A DNA stretch of 64,000 bases from Flavipsychrobacter sp. Its GTDB lineage: Bacteria; Bacteroidota; Bacteroidia; Chitinophagales; Chitinophagaceae. Below the pieces are notes generated by a model. That model was not told the origin of the DNA, did not search any database, and saw only the letters and a list, made by a program, of their open reading frames with translations. Shown here in pieces: positions 1 to 8,234 of the stretch; position 1 is the stretch's first letter; each line of letters opens with the position of its first letter. The translations under genes were made by a program, and so were the position numbers. The stretch lies in the NCBI GenBank assembly GCA_016787265.1, contig JAEUVF010000019.1:1-64000 (forward strand). Direction: 5' to 3'.

Positions 1-49
1 GTTGCTGATTGTATTGTTTGAACACAACGTGCATTGATTTTTTACCCAT
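1..49 (-). CDS. Probable IS1182-like transposase, N-terminal fragment at window edge
   Basis: On the minus strand an ATG at 49 opens a frame that runs off the window after 16 codons (MGKKSMHVVFKQYNQQ). The xVFKxYNQ start resembles the beginning of IS1182-type DDE transposases of Bacteroidota. Such genes usually lie about 80-100 bp inside the element end, and a GAGGCTGTCTC-type end lies about 80 bp upstream of this ATG. Only the first residues are visible, so the call rests on this short similarity plus the candidate terminal sequence. It could be an unrelated gene. Confidence 0.4.
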   Translation of the reverse strand, partial: MGKKSMHVVFKQYNQQ

Positions 50-106
50 ACCCTAAAATATGAATAAAATATCATATTACATTATTACTTAATATTAAAA
101 CTTGAC

Positions 107-142
107 ATAAAAAAGAAGCTGTCCTTTTGAGACAGCCTCATT
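107..142 (-). mobile_element. Candidate IS end / terminator-like hairpin
   Basis: Read on the minus strand, a GAGGCTGTCTC sequence is followed by AAAAGGACAGC, so GCTGTC pairs with GACAGC around a 7-nt loop, and then a T-rich run follows. Ends of the GAGGCTGTCTC type are common in IS1182-family elements. The same hairpin could instead be the intrinsic terminator of the H1-like gene, whose stop codon is about 20 bp away. The IS interpretation is favoured by the transposase-like start at position 49. Confidence 0.4.
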
Positions 143-161
143 TTTGTAGATATAAAAGTGA

Positions 162-617
162 TTATGCTTCTGCACTACCTTCTGCTGGTGTGGTAGTTCC
201 TTCAACTGCAGGAGCTTCCATTACTGGAGCTGCAGGTGCCGGAGCGGGAGCTTGTTTTTTTACAGATTTGCGGCCTGGTTTTTTAGCTGCCTTTTTGGGG
301 GCTGCTTTCTTTGCTGCTTTTTTAGGTGCTGCCTTCTTAGCTGCTTTTTTGGGAGCTGCCTTCTTTGCTGCTTTTTTAGGTGCTGCTTTCTTACCGGCTT
401 TTTTAGCTGCTTTTTTAGGTGCTGCTTTTTTTGCTACCGCTTTTTTCAGTGCTTTTTTTGCTGCCTTTTTAGGAGCTGCTTTTTTAATAGCTTTTTTGGC
501 GGCTTTTTTAGGAGCTGCTTTTTTAGCTGCTTTTTTAGGGGCTGCTTTCTTAGCTACCGCTTTTTTTACTGCCTTTTTGGCCGGTGCTTTTTTGGCGGCC
601 TTCTTTTTTGTGGGCAT
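162..617 (-). CDS. Histone H1-like Ala/Lys-rich DNA-binding protein
   Basis: This is a 151-residue, extremely basic protein. Residues 2 to about 120 are built almost only of KKAAPKKAAKKA-type units, and the last 30 residues are an acidic/Pro/Ala tail (APAPAAPVMEAP...). The composition matches bacterial histone H1-like proteins (Hc1/AlgP-type C-terminal domains), which bind DNA non-specifically and compact the nucleoid. No folded globular domain is visible. The gene is transcribed away from fusA. The nucleotide sequence is a degenerate GCTGCTTTTTT-type repeat, so its length is probably variable through replication slippage. The Cys/Phe-rich open frames on the plus strand are mirror artefacts of this repeat. 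Confidence 0.8.
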   Translation of the reverse strand: MPTKKKAAKKAPAKKAVKKAVAKKAAPKKAAKKAAPKKAAKKAIKKAAPKKAAKKALKKAVAKKAAPKKAAKKAGKKAAPKKAAKKAAPKKAAKKAAPKKAAKKAAPKKAAKKPGRKSVKKQAPAPAPAAPVMEAPAVEGTTTPAEGSAEA

Positions 618-825
618 ATTAGACTGTGATTTTTAGTGAAATAATGGGTTAACAAGATTGATTTCTAAATTTACATCCCTTGTGCATATCTACCAATATG
701 TCAGTGCTTTTTGAGCAACTATTTTTTTATATAAGGCAGAATGTGGTGGGATTGGACCATATTCCGGCTAAAAACTTAATTTTTTGATAGCAGTAAACAA
801 GGTTTCGTATTTCCGGGAGAATACT

Positions 826-861
826 TACCTTTGCGTCCCAAATTAGGTTTTTTGGGTTTTT
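826..861 (+). promoter_or_regulatory. fusA promoter -7 element and leader hairpin
   Basis: TACCTTTG at 826-833 matches the Bacteroidota -7 consensus TAnnTTTG, giving a leader of about 60 nt before the fusA ATG. In the leader CCCAAA (837-842) can pair with TTTGGG (851-856), followed by five Ts, a weak attenuator-like hairpin. The rest of 618-825 shows no gene. Confidence 0.6.
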
Positions 862-895
862 CAACCGTTAGACTTAACATTTTTAACATACAACA

Positions 896-3040
896 ATGGC
901 AGACTTAAGATTTCAAAGAAACTTTGGTATTGCGGCCCATATCGATGCCGGTAAGACCACTACAACAGAGCGTATTCTGCGCTACACAGGTATGATCCAC
1001 AGAACTGGTGAAGTGCATGATGGTGCGGCAACCACCGACTGGATGGAACAGGAGAAGGAGCGGGGTATTACCATTACCTCTGCTGCGGTAAGCTGCCAGT
1101 GGAATTTCCCAACAAATAAGGGACAGGTAACCCCTGACTCTAAAAAATATTCGTTTAACATCATCGATACCCCGGGTCACGTGGACTTTACTGTAGAAGT
1201 AGAGCGTTCCATGCGTGTACTGGATGGTCTCATTGCACTGTTTAGTGCGGTGGATGGTGTTGAGCCTCAGTCTGAGACTGTATGGCGCCAGGCCAACCGT
1301 TATAAGGTTCCCCGTATCGGATTCGTTAACAAAATGGACCGATCCGGTGCGGACTTCCTGAATGTGGTAAAGCAGGTTAAAGAAATGCTGGGTGCGAAAG
1401 CAGTTCCTCTTCAGTTGCCGATCGGTGCTGAAGATAATTTCAAAGGCGTGGTTGACCTGATCAAAATGAAAGGTATTATCTGGCATGCTGAAACAGAGGG
1501 TATGACCTTTGACGAAATTGAAGTGCCTGCTGATATGCTGGAAGAAGCCAATGAGTGGAGAGGTAACCTCGTTGAGGCAGTGGCTGAATACGATGATACC
1601 CTGATGGAGAAATTCTTTGAAGATCCCAACTCCATTACTGAGGAAGAAATGCATGAAGCGATTCGTAAGGCGACAATCGACCTGAGCATCGTTCCCATGA
1701 TGTGTGGTTCTTCATTCAAAAACAAAGGGGTTCAGACTGCACTGGATGCGGTATGTCGTTACCTGCCAAGTCCGGTTGATATTGATGCCATTGAAGGTAC
1801 CCATCCTGAAACCGGAGAAACCATCATCCGTAAACCAGATGCAAAAGAACCTTTTGCTGCTCTGGCATTCAAGATCATGACCGACCCATTCGTAGGTCGT
1901 CTGGCCTTCTTCCGCGCTTATTCCGGTCATCTTGATGCCGGTTCCTATGTACTGAATGTTCGTAGCGGAAAGAAAGAACGGATCAGCCGTATTATGAAAA
2001 TGTTTGCCAACAAACAGAACCCAATCGATTTTATCGAAGCAGGTGATATCGGTGCAGCAGTAGGTTTCAAGGAAATCAAAACCGGGGATACCCTTTGCGA
2101 CGAGAACCACCCGATTACACTCGAGAACATGTTCATCCCTGAACCTGTAATCGCGGTAGCGGTTGAGCCTAAAACTCAGGCAGATGTTGATAAAATGGGT
2201 ATGGCTATCGCGAAACTGGTGGAAGAAGATCCTACACTTCGTGTCAATACGGATGAAGAAACAGGTCAGACCATTCTTCGTGGAATGGGTGAATTGCACC
2301 TGGAAATCATCATCGATCGTATGCGTCGTGAATTTAAAGTGGAAGTAAACCAGGGTAATCCCCAGGTTGCTTATAAAGAAGCATTCACCGGTAAGGTTGA
2401 ACATCGCGAAACACTGAAAAAGCAAACCGGTGGTCGTGGTAAATTCGCCGATATCTATTTCGAGCTGAGTGCTGCTGATCAGGATTGGTTGGAAGCAAAC
2501 CCTGGAAAAGCCTTCCAGTTTGTGAATGATATTTTCGGAGGTTCTATTCCAAAAGAATTTATTCAGCCCATTCAGAAAGGATTTGAAGCTTCAATGGTAA
2601 GTGGTGTACTGGCCAACTATCCGGTAGTGAACATGAAAGTGCGCATTTTCGACGGTAGCTTCCACGCGGTGGACTCTGACGCCATGTCGTTTGAACTCTG
2701 CGCCAAGCAAGGCTTCCGTGAAGCTGCCCGCAAAGCGAAGCCCGTATTGCTGGAGCCAATCATGAAAGTGGAAGTAGTAACTCCAGACCAATATATGGGT
2801 GATGTTACAGGTGATTTGAACCGCCGTCGTGGTATGATGGAAGGTATGGATAGCCGTAACAATGCCCAGGTTATTAAAGCAAAAGTTCCCCTGAGTGAAA
2901 TGTTCGGATATGTAACGCAATTGCGTTCTCTGTCTTCCGGCCGTGCATCTTCTACCATGGAATTCTCTCACTATGCTCCTGCGCCAAACAATATCGCGGA
3001 AGAAGTGATTGCCAAGATCAAAGGAAAAGTAAACGCCTAA
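896..3040 (+). CDS. fusA: Elongation factor G
   Basis: 714-residue translational GTPase that drives ribosomal translocation and, with RRF, ribosome recycling. The GTPase motifs are intact: AHIDAGKT (residues 14-21), DTPGH near residue 91 and NKMD at about 145. The EF-G domains II-V follow, including GMGELHLE near 463. Length is normal for the phylum. The gene has its own promoter (TACCTTTG at 826) and a strong terminator at 3045-3070. It is therefore a monocistronic unit rather than part of rpsL-rpsG-fusA-tuf or of the downstream S10 cluster; rpsL, rpsG and tuf are not in this window. Confidence 0.98.
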   Translation: MADLRFQRNFGIAAHIDAGKTTTTERILRYTGMIHRTGEVHDGAATTDWMEQEKERGITITSAAVSCQWNFPTNKGQVTPDSKKYSFNIIDTPGHVDFTVEVERSMRVLDGLIALFSAVDGVEPQSETVWRQANRYKVPRIGFVNKMDRSGADFLNVVKQVKEMLGAKAVPLQLPIGAEDNFKGVVDLIKMKGIIWHAETEGMTFDEIEVPADMLEEANEWRGNLVEAVAEYDDTLMEKFFEDPNSITEEEMHEAIRKATIDLSIVPMMCGSSFKNKGVQTALDAVCRYLPSPVDIDAIEGTHPETGETIIRKPDAKEPFAALAFKIMTDPFVGRLAFFRAYSGHLDAGSYVLNVRSGKKERISRIMKMFANKQNPIDFIEAGDIGAAVGFKEIKTGDTLCDENHPITLENMFIPEPVIAVAVEPKTQADVDKMGMAIAKLVEEDPTLRVNTDEETGQTILRGMGELHLEIIIDRMRREFKVEVNQGNPQVAYKEAFTGKVEHRETLKKQTGGRGKFADIYFELSAADQDWLEANPGKAFQFVNDIFGGSIPKEFIQPIQKGFEASMVSGVLANYPVVNMKVRIFDGSFHAVDSDAMSFELCAKQGFREAARKAKPVLLEPIMKVEVVTPDQYMGDVTGDLNRRRGMMEGMDSRNNAQVIKAKVPLSEMFGYVTQLRSLSSGRASSTMEFSHYAPAPNNIAEEVIAKIKGKVNA

Positions 3041-3044
3041 GAAT

Positions 3045-3070
3045 AAAACCGGCTCCGGCCGGTTTTTTTT
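3045..3070 (+). terminator. Intrinsic terminator of fusA
   Basis: AAAACCGGC pairs with GCCGGTTTT around a 4-nt loop and runs into eight Ts, five bases after the fusA stop. Confidence 0.9.
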
Positions 3071-3123
3071 ATTTCATTTTTGAATATGCATCAATGTTGC
3101 ATAAATATTTATTGGCAAGGCTC

Positions 3124-3155
3124 TTGACAATATGGGAAGCATAAGATTATTTTTA
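3124..3155 (+). promoter_or_regulatory. Promoter of the first secreted paralogue
   Basis: CTTGACAAT gives a -33 TTG at 3124-3126, and TATTTTTA at 3148-3155 is a near-consensus -7 element with 21 bp between them. The same arrangement, CTTGACAAT plus 21 bp spacing, precedes the paralogue at 4848. The leader before the ATG at 3287 is about 130 nt. Confidence 0.55.
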
Positions 3156-3286
3156 CATCCGGCTTCCTAGTCTGATTAAATCCCTCCTTAGAAATTACCC
3201 CACCAGAAAACAGATTCTCTTTACCGTACCATTCATCCTTCCAAAGCCAGTCGAATAGCATCTTTTTTAACCTAAACCTGGCTTAT

Positions 3287-4588
3287 ATGCTTACTACTTT
3301 TACTCGTTTTCAGCAACTAAGAAAAATGACAGTGCTGTTGCTGGCACTATTTATCGGGCTTGCTCCAGCCATTGCCCAGAATAATCAGGGATCCGGAAAT
3401 GGTAATTCTTTGGATACCGAATATGAATGGGGTTTTGACCGTCATCAAAAAAAATGGCACAAGTACAAAAAGGATCGCAAGAAGAACAAGTTCAAATGGA
3501 ATGTATTCAATCCTAGCAAACCGGAATTGTTCTACAGTTTTAACCAGGATTTTTATGGCAATACCAAAGAGACTGCCTGTACTCCTGATGGACGAAATTT
3601 GAGTTCACTGGAGATTATTGATATGAGCATGGGAAACATGTATTATCAAACTTTATTCTTTGGTTTTCTGGAAACGGACCGCTATTTCTATGCATATCAG
3701 ACGGAAGCAGCAAAGCTGCAGAAACTGTTACCGGGAAAAGGTCCAAATACACTGGTAGATGGAATATACAGTGTTGACTGGAACACGCCACTTAAGAAAG
3801 GTAAAATCAATAACAGTTTGCTGGCAGAAACGATTACGCTTGCACTGAACATGAACCTGACCCCTGATCGCGTACTGGAAGATTTTCCATTGGAAGCTGG
3901 TCGATGGTTGGTTACACAGGCTAAAGACCCTCGTTCGGCTTGTAATAAACCCCGTATGATGGATTGTGGCTGGAGCGGTAACTCCAAAAAGGCAATTGAT
4001 TCCTGGCGCATTCCGGCCAATGTAGTGAATGCATTGGGAGAGGATAAAACGGTATGGGGACTATTCTGCCTGGCAGGATTCACCATCACGGGCCGGCCCA
4101 TTCCGGAAGGAGTTAGCCTGAAAGATATTGAAGAGGCTGTAGAGGCAATTAACGAAGCATTTCATGAGGGACGTTATTTTATTGGTTGGTCAGACAGAAA
4201 TGTAAATTGCGGGAACTACTGGTATTACAAATGGACTGCTGCTTTCTATCATTGGTATGGTGGTGGTCAAAATTCAGGAATTAACACAGATGAATCAATA
4301 GCGAAAGCGATTCCTGAAATCACTGCCACTGAAGTGAAGGCCTTCCCGAATCCTTTTGTTGACAGGGTTAATTTCCAGATCACTTCAAATACAGATGGAC
4401 CGGTATTGGTTGAGGTATACAATACTGCCGGACAAAGACTGGAACTCCTGTATAATGGAAACATGAGAAAAGGTGAAACCAGGAATATGGTTTATATTCC
4501 AAGACAGGGTGGAACAGAAACAGTAATCTATCGGGTTACCGCGAACGGTAAAACGTACTCCGGTAAACTTATCAAACGATTGAGATAA
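3287..4588 (+). CDS. Secreted protein with T9SS C-terminal sorting domain (paralogue A)
   Basis: 433 residues. A signal peptide (hydrophobic stretch about residues 14-30, ending AIAQ) is followed by an Asn/Gly-rich and Lys-rich linker. The unknown central domain (about 90-340) is rich in Trp and Cys (MMDCGWSG, GRYFIGWSDRNVNCGNYW). The last 80 residues are a type-A T9SS domain (VKAFPNPFVDRVNF ... IYRVTANGKTYSGKL). The protein should be exported and attached or released by the type IX system. The central domain recurs in the next gene, so the two are tandem paralogues. I do not recognise its function. The start is the first ATG; ATG at residue 14 is an alternative that still gives a signal peptide. 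Confidence 0.85.
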   Translation: MLTTFTRFQQLRKMTVLLLALFIGLAPAIAQNNQGSGNGNSLDTEYEWGFDRHQKKWHKYKKDRKKNKFKWNVFNPSKPELFYSFNQDFYGNTKETACTPDGRNLSSLEIIDMSMGNMYYQTLFFGFLETDRYFYAYQTEAAKLQKLLPGKGPNTLVDGIYSVDWNTPLKKGKINNSLLAETITLALNMNLTPDRVLEDFPLEAGRWLVTQAKDPRSACNKPRMMDCGWSGNSKKAIDSWRIPANVVNALGEDKTVWGLFCLAGFTITGRPIPEGVSLKDIEEAVEAINEAFHEGRYFIGWSDRNVNCGNYWYYKWTAAFYHWYGGGQNSGINTDESIAKAIPEITATEVKAFPNPFVDRVNFQITSNTDGPVLVEVYNTAGQRLELLYNGNMRKGETRNMVYIPRQGGTETVIYRVTANGKTYSGKLIKRLR

Positions 4589-4600
4589 CGGTTACCTACA

Positions 4601-4636
4601 AACGAAAGGAGTTGTTTTCAGACGACTCCTTTCGTT
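4601..4636 (+). terminator. Hairpin downstream of paralogue A
   Basis: AACGAAAGGAGT (4601-4612) and ACTCCTTTCGTT (4625-4636) form a perfect 12-bp stem with a 12-nt loop, 12 bp after the stop. Only a poor T-run follows, so it may be a weak or bidirectional terminator or an mRNA 3' stabiliser. Confidence 0.6.
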
Positions 4637-4685
4637 CATTGTTTTCAGATACCAGTGTTTACCGGTATTATTTTCAGGGAAACAC

Positions 4686-4717
4686 TTGACAATGCGGATA
4701 ATTTAGTTGTATTTTTG
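4686..4717 (+). promoter_or_regulatory. Promoter of the second secreted paralogue
   Basis: TTG at 4686-4688 (in CTTGACAAT) and TATTTTTG at 4710-4717, a full match to TAnnTTTG, are spaced 21 bp apart, as in the promoter at 3124. The leader is about 130 nt. Confidence 0.65.
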
Positions 4718-4847
4718 CATCACACTCCAATTTTCCATTCAAAGCCATCTATCACGAAAACTAACTGACCAGCCGGTCACCCTCCGTACCCAAGATCCCT
4801 CGTAAAGCCAGTTGAGTATTGATTTACGTTCCATTAAATGTACCGAC

Positions 4848-6017
4848 ATGGCCTTTAAACTATTTTCCCGTTTCAACAGGCGTGCCTGTTTCGCAATTGT
4901 AATACTGTTTTTGCTGAGCAACCACCTTGCTGCTCAAAACACCACAGATTTCTCTGCCCAGGCTTCCCTTTCCCGAAAACCGGTATGGATATCCGGAGAA
5001 CATTTTCCCGTTCCTGAATCAGAAAAGGAAACAGGCAGGTTTGATAAGGTTGTAAAGAGTGGTGGAAGCATTTTATTCAAAACAAAATCTCCTTTACAAT
5101 ATGCCCGGCAAACCGAAACACTAAGTGCTGCGTTTGCAGAAGGGAAAGGCCTTGAACTACGCTCCGGAAATGGAATTCAGTTACTGGCAATTCAGCCGGA
5201 TCAACTCATCAGTCTGCAATCCCTCCTTATGGGAAAAGTGTACGATCCAACCTTTTTCAGACAAGTGATCCTGCATGCCGATGATCCATCCTATTCCTCC
5301 CTGAACCGGGAGTTGTTAAGCCAGGTACTGGCCCTTCAGCTCAACCGAATGTTGGTGAAAAATGAATTGCTGGAAGAGTTCCGAATTGAATTTGACTCCT
5401 GGCTGGTAACACAGCAAATGGACAATTCTCAAAATGCGTTAGATCCGGGTGTTGCACCCTGTGGTAACGGCATGGATTCAAAGCTGGTGCATTCCTGGAA
5501 GTTTCCTGCCTCTCTGAAAACATTACTAGGCAGCAAAAATACGGTACGTGATTTACAGGATTTGGCAGTGGAGGTATTGGCGGGAAACAGGCAGGCATCA
5601 AAAACTGAGATTGAGGAAATATTGAACGGTGTTCGGGTTGTAAATGAAGCATTTGAATCCGGAAGGTATCTTCTGGGCTGGAGTGAGCAGTTTATTACCT
5701 GTTCCAATAGCTGGATACTTCGGTGGAAAATAAAAACACCCGCACTTGAAGTTCCGGTCAGCCAAACTGCCTATTCAACCGGGGCTGAATTAAAAACAAT
5801 AGCAGGGGAGACAAGATTAGAAATAAACGCATTGGAAAGTTCGCGTGTGTTAATTGAATTGTATACGGAGAAAGGAAGCCGTATAAAAAAATTCTATCAT
5901 GATCGGTTGAACCAGGGTGAACAAGTTTCTTTCATTATAAAAAAGAATGAAAAATCAGGTAGTCTGATTTATAAAGTAACAGCAGATGGCAGAACCTATT
6001 CGGGACTGATTCCCTAA
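4848..6017 (+). CDS. Secreted protein, paralogue B, weaker C-terminal domain
   Basis: 389 residues with a signal peptide (MAFKLF..., cleavage after HLAAQ). It shares with the preceding gene the spaced motifs xSWLVTQ, SWxxPAxxxxxLG and VNEAFxxGRYxxGWSxxxxxCxNxW, and a C-terminal IYKVTADGRTYSG. The sorting-domain-like tail is shorter and lacks the FPNP start, so T9SS export is less certain. Start: the frame opens earlier with TTG at 4812, but ATG at 4848 gives a clean signal peptide. Function is unknown. The divergence suggests an old duplication in which copy B changed more. Confidence 0.75.
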   Translation: MAFKLFSRFNRRACFAIVILFLLSNHLAAQNTTDFSAQASLSRKPVWISGEHFPVPESEKETGRFDKVVKSGGSILFKTKSPLQYARQTETLSAAFAEGKGLELRSGNGIQLLAIQPDQLISLQSLLMGKVYDPTFFRQVILHADDPSYSSLNRELLSQVLALQLNRMLVKNELLEEFRIEFDSWLVTQQMDNSQNALDPGVAPCGNGMDSKLVHSWKFPASLKTLLGSKNTVRDLQDLAVEVLAGNRQASKTEIEEILNGVRVVNEAFESGRYLLGWSEQFITCSNSWILRWKIKTPALEVPVSQTAYSTGAELKTIAGETRLEINALESSRVLIELYTEKGSRIKKFYHDRLNQGEQVSFIIKKNEKSGSLIYKVTADGRTYSGLIP

Positions 6018-6040
6018 CTTCAGGTTCCAATACTGAAGTT
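6016..6040 (+). promoter_or_regulatory. Hairpin abutting the peptidase start codon
   Basis: AACTTCAG (6016-6023) pairs with CTGAAGTT (6033-6040) around a 9-nt loop. It begins inside the upstream stop codon and ends one base before the ATG at 6042. It fills the whole 24-bp spacer and would restrict ribosome access or favour translational coupling. Confidence 0.5.
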
Positions 6041-6041
6041 C

Positions 6042-8222
6042 ATGCGTATACTTTTTTCTGTTCTTGTTTTACTGATTTCTGGTTATGTTTTTTCACAGGG
6101 CGGGCATCAATGGGCTCCTGATGGCAAAGGATATTTTACCATAAAAGAAAATGATATCCGGTATCATTCATTGTCTGGCGGAAAAGATTCAATTTTTATT
6201 TCAGCTACAAATCTTTTTCCAACGGGTGCTGTTTCACCAATTGAAATAAAATCTTTTAGCCTGTCAGTTTCTCAGGACAAGGTTCTGCTATACACCAATG
6301 CACAAAAAGTGTGGCGATATGAAACAAGGGGAGATTACTATATCTACGATCTTCGGAACCGTCGCTTAAAAAAGACCGGAATTGGGTTTGCTCCCTCCAG
6401 CCAGCAATTTGCCAAGTTCTCTCCGGATGGTAAACAACTGGCATATGTTGTAGAATATAATCTTTACGTAGAAGATATTGAAACGGGTTTAATTGTTCAA
6501 TTGACCAGTGATGGTTCACGCAAGCGAATCAACGGCACCTTCGACTGGGCTTATGAAGAAGAATTTTTTTGCCGGGATGGCTTTCGCTGGAGTCCCGACA
6601 GTAAAAGGATTGCTTTCTGGCAAATCAATGCAGGCGTTACCCGGGATTATTACATGTTAAATGCAACCGATTCTATTTATCCCAAAATTATTCCGGTAGA
6701 ATACCCGGTGGCTGGGGAAAAGCCATCCACCTATCGGATCGGTGTGATAGAAGTCAACCAGCGTTCAACCCGCTGGATGCAAATTCCGGATGATCCACTA
6801 TGGGGTACCTATCTGCCCAGAATGGAATGGGCAGCCAATTCAGATGAACTGATAATGCAGCACCTGGATCGCAAGCAACAGGTATCAACAATTTTGATGG
6901 GCAATTGTACAACAGGTGAAACACGGCCCATTTATACCGAAAGAGACAGCGCATGGATTGATATACTTCCATCCTGGGACCAGGATTATGTCAATGGAGG
7001 CTGGGATTGGATCAGAAAAGGTGCCGCGTTTTTATGGGCATCGGAAAAAGACGGCTGGAGGCATGTTTATGCCATTAGCAGAGATGGTAATACCAGCCAA
7101 TTGATCACCCGGGGCAATTTTGATGTAATGGATATCGCGGCAGTGGATGAAAAGGGAAATTACCTGTATTATATTGCGAGTCCGCAGAATGCAACCCAGC
7201 GATATCTGTATCGAAGCCGCCTGGATGGAAAAGGAGAAGCGGAGCGGATTACTCCGGTAAATCATCCAGGTACCCATTACTACGATATTGCACCAGGTGC
7301 CAGATATGCGCATCATCAGTTTTCCAATCATTATATACCGCCTGTGGAGGAGTATATTGAACTACCCAAGCATGCTGCCCAAAATAAGGAAGGTACTGTT
7401 GCGGAAGCGTTTAAAACAGCAACGCCATCAGGAGTTCCTGTAGAGTTTTTTACAGTTCGTACGATTGACGGAGTAGAGATGGATGGCTGGATTGCAAAAC
7501 CATCGGGTTTTGATTCAACCAAAAAATATCCGGTTGTTTTTTATGTTTATACTGAGCCCTGGGGCCAAACGGCTAAGGATGAATTCGGCGCAGGTTACAA
7601 CCATCTGTACAAAGGCAGTTTGTTGCAGGATGGCTACATTTATATCAGCCTGGATAATCGGGGAACACCTGTTCCGAAAGGAAGGGGCTGGCGGAAATCT
7701 GTTTATCGTAAGATAGGTTTAGTTAATATCCGGGATCAGGCAATGGCTGCTAAAGAAATTCTCAAGTGGAAATATGTGGATCCTGAACGGATAGCAGTTT
7801 GGGGATGGAGTGGTGGGGGATCGGCTACCTTAAATCTGATGTTTCAGTACCCCCAGATTTACAAAACCGGAATTGCGGTGGCAGCGGTTGCCAATCAGCT
7901 AACCTATGACAATATTTACCAGGAAAGGTACATGGGGCTTCCCCAGGAAAACCTGGAGGATTTTATTAAGGGCTCACCCATTACCTATGCAAAAAACCTG
8001 CAGGGAAATTTATTGTATATCCATGGCACAGGCGATGACAATGTTCATTATAACAATGCCGAAATGCTGATCAATGAACTGGTTAAATACAATCGTCCCT
8101 TTCAGTTTATGGCTTATCCCAACAGGACCCACAGTATTTCTGAAGGACCTGGAACTTTTGAGCACCTGAGCCAGTTGTATACGAATTTCCTGAAAACCAA
8201 CTGTCCGCCAGGAGGCAGATAA
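6042..8222 (+). CDS. Dipeptidyl peptidase IV-like S9 serine peptidase
   Basis: 726 residues, exported (signal peptide ending about VFSQ). The N-terminal eight-bladed propeller (DPPIV_N, about 60-440) carries the double-Glu motif DWAYEEEF that binds the substrate N-terminus. The C-terminal alpha/beta hydrolase (about 470-720) has Ser590 in GWSGGGSA, Asp665/666 in GTGDDNVHY and His697. It should remove X-Pro or X-Ala dipeptides from peptide N-termini in the periplasm. The nucleophile elbow is GWSGGG rather than the usual GWSYGG, so the oxyanion Tyr position is changed in this motif. It follows paralogue B by 24 bp and is probably cotranscribed. Confidence 0.92.
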   Translation: MRILFSVLVLLISGYVFSQGGHQWAPDGKGYFTIKENDIRYHSLSGGKDSIFISATNLFPTGAVSPIEIKSFSLSVSQDKVLLYTNAQKVWRYETRGDYYIYDLRNRRLKKTGIGFAPSSQQFAKFSPDGKQLAYVVEYNLYVEDIETGLIVQLTSDGSRKRINGTFDWAYEEEFFCRDGFRWSPDSKRIAFWQINAGVTRDYYMLNATDSIYPKIIPVEYPVAGEKPSTYRIGVIEVNQRSTRWMQIPDDPLWGTYLPRMEWAANSDELIMQHLDRKQQVSTILMGNCTTGETRPIYTERDSAWIDILPSWDQDYVNGGWDWIRKGAAFLWASEKDGWRHVYAISRDGNTSQLITRGNFDVMDIAAVDEKGNYLYYIASPQNATQRYLYRSRLDGKGEAERITPVNHPGTHYYDIAPGARYAHHQFSNHYIPPVEEYIELPKHAAQNKEGTVAEAFKTATPSGVPVEFFTVRTIDGVEMDGWIAKPSGFDSTKKYPVVFYVYTEPWGQTAKDEFGAGYNHLYKGSLLQDGYIYISLDNRGTPVPKGRGWRKSVYRKIGLVNIRDQAMAAKEILKWKYVDPERIAVWGWSGGGSATLNLMFQYPQIYKTGIAVAAVANQLTYDNIYQERYMGLPQENLEDFIKGSPITYAKNLQGNLLYIHGTGDDNVHYNNAEMLINELVKYNRPFQFMAYPNRTHSISEGPGTFEHLSQLYTNFLKTNCPPGGR

Positions 8223-8234
8223 TAGTTCAACACC

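Noticed and set aside
252..629. Plus-strand Cys/Phe-rich open frames opposite the H1-like gene
   Set aside because: They are the complement of the KKAAP-coding repeat; composition is an artefact and no start signal is present.
1712..2425. Long minus-strand open frames within fusA
   Set aside because: Antisense shadows of a highly conserved gene; no promoter or family motifs.
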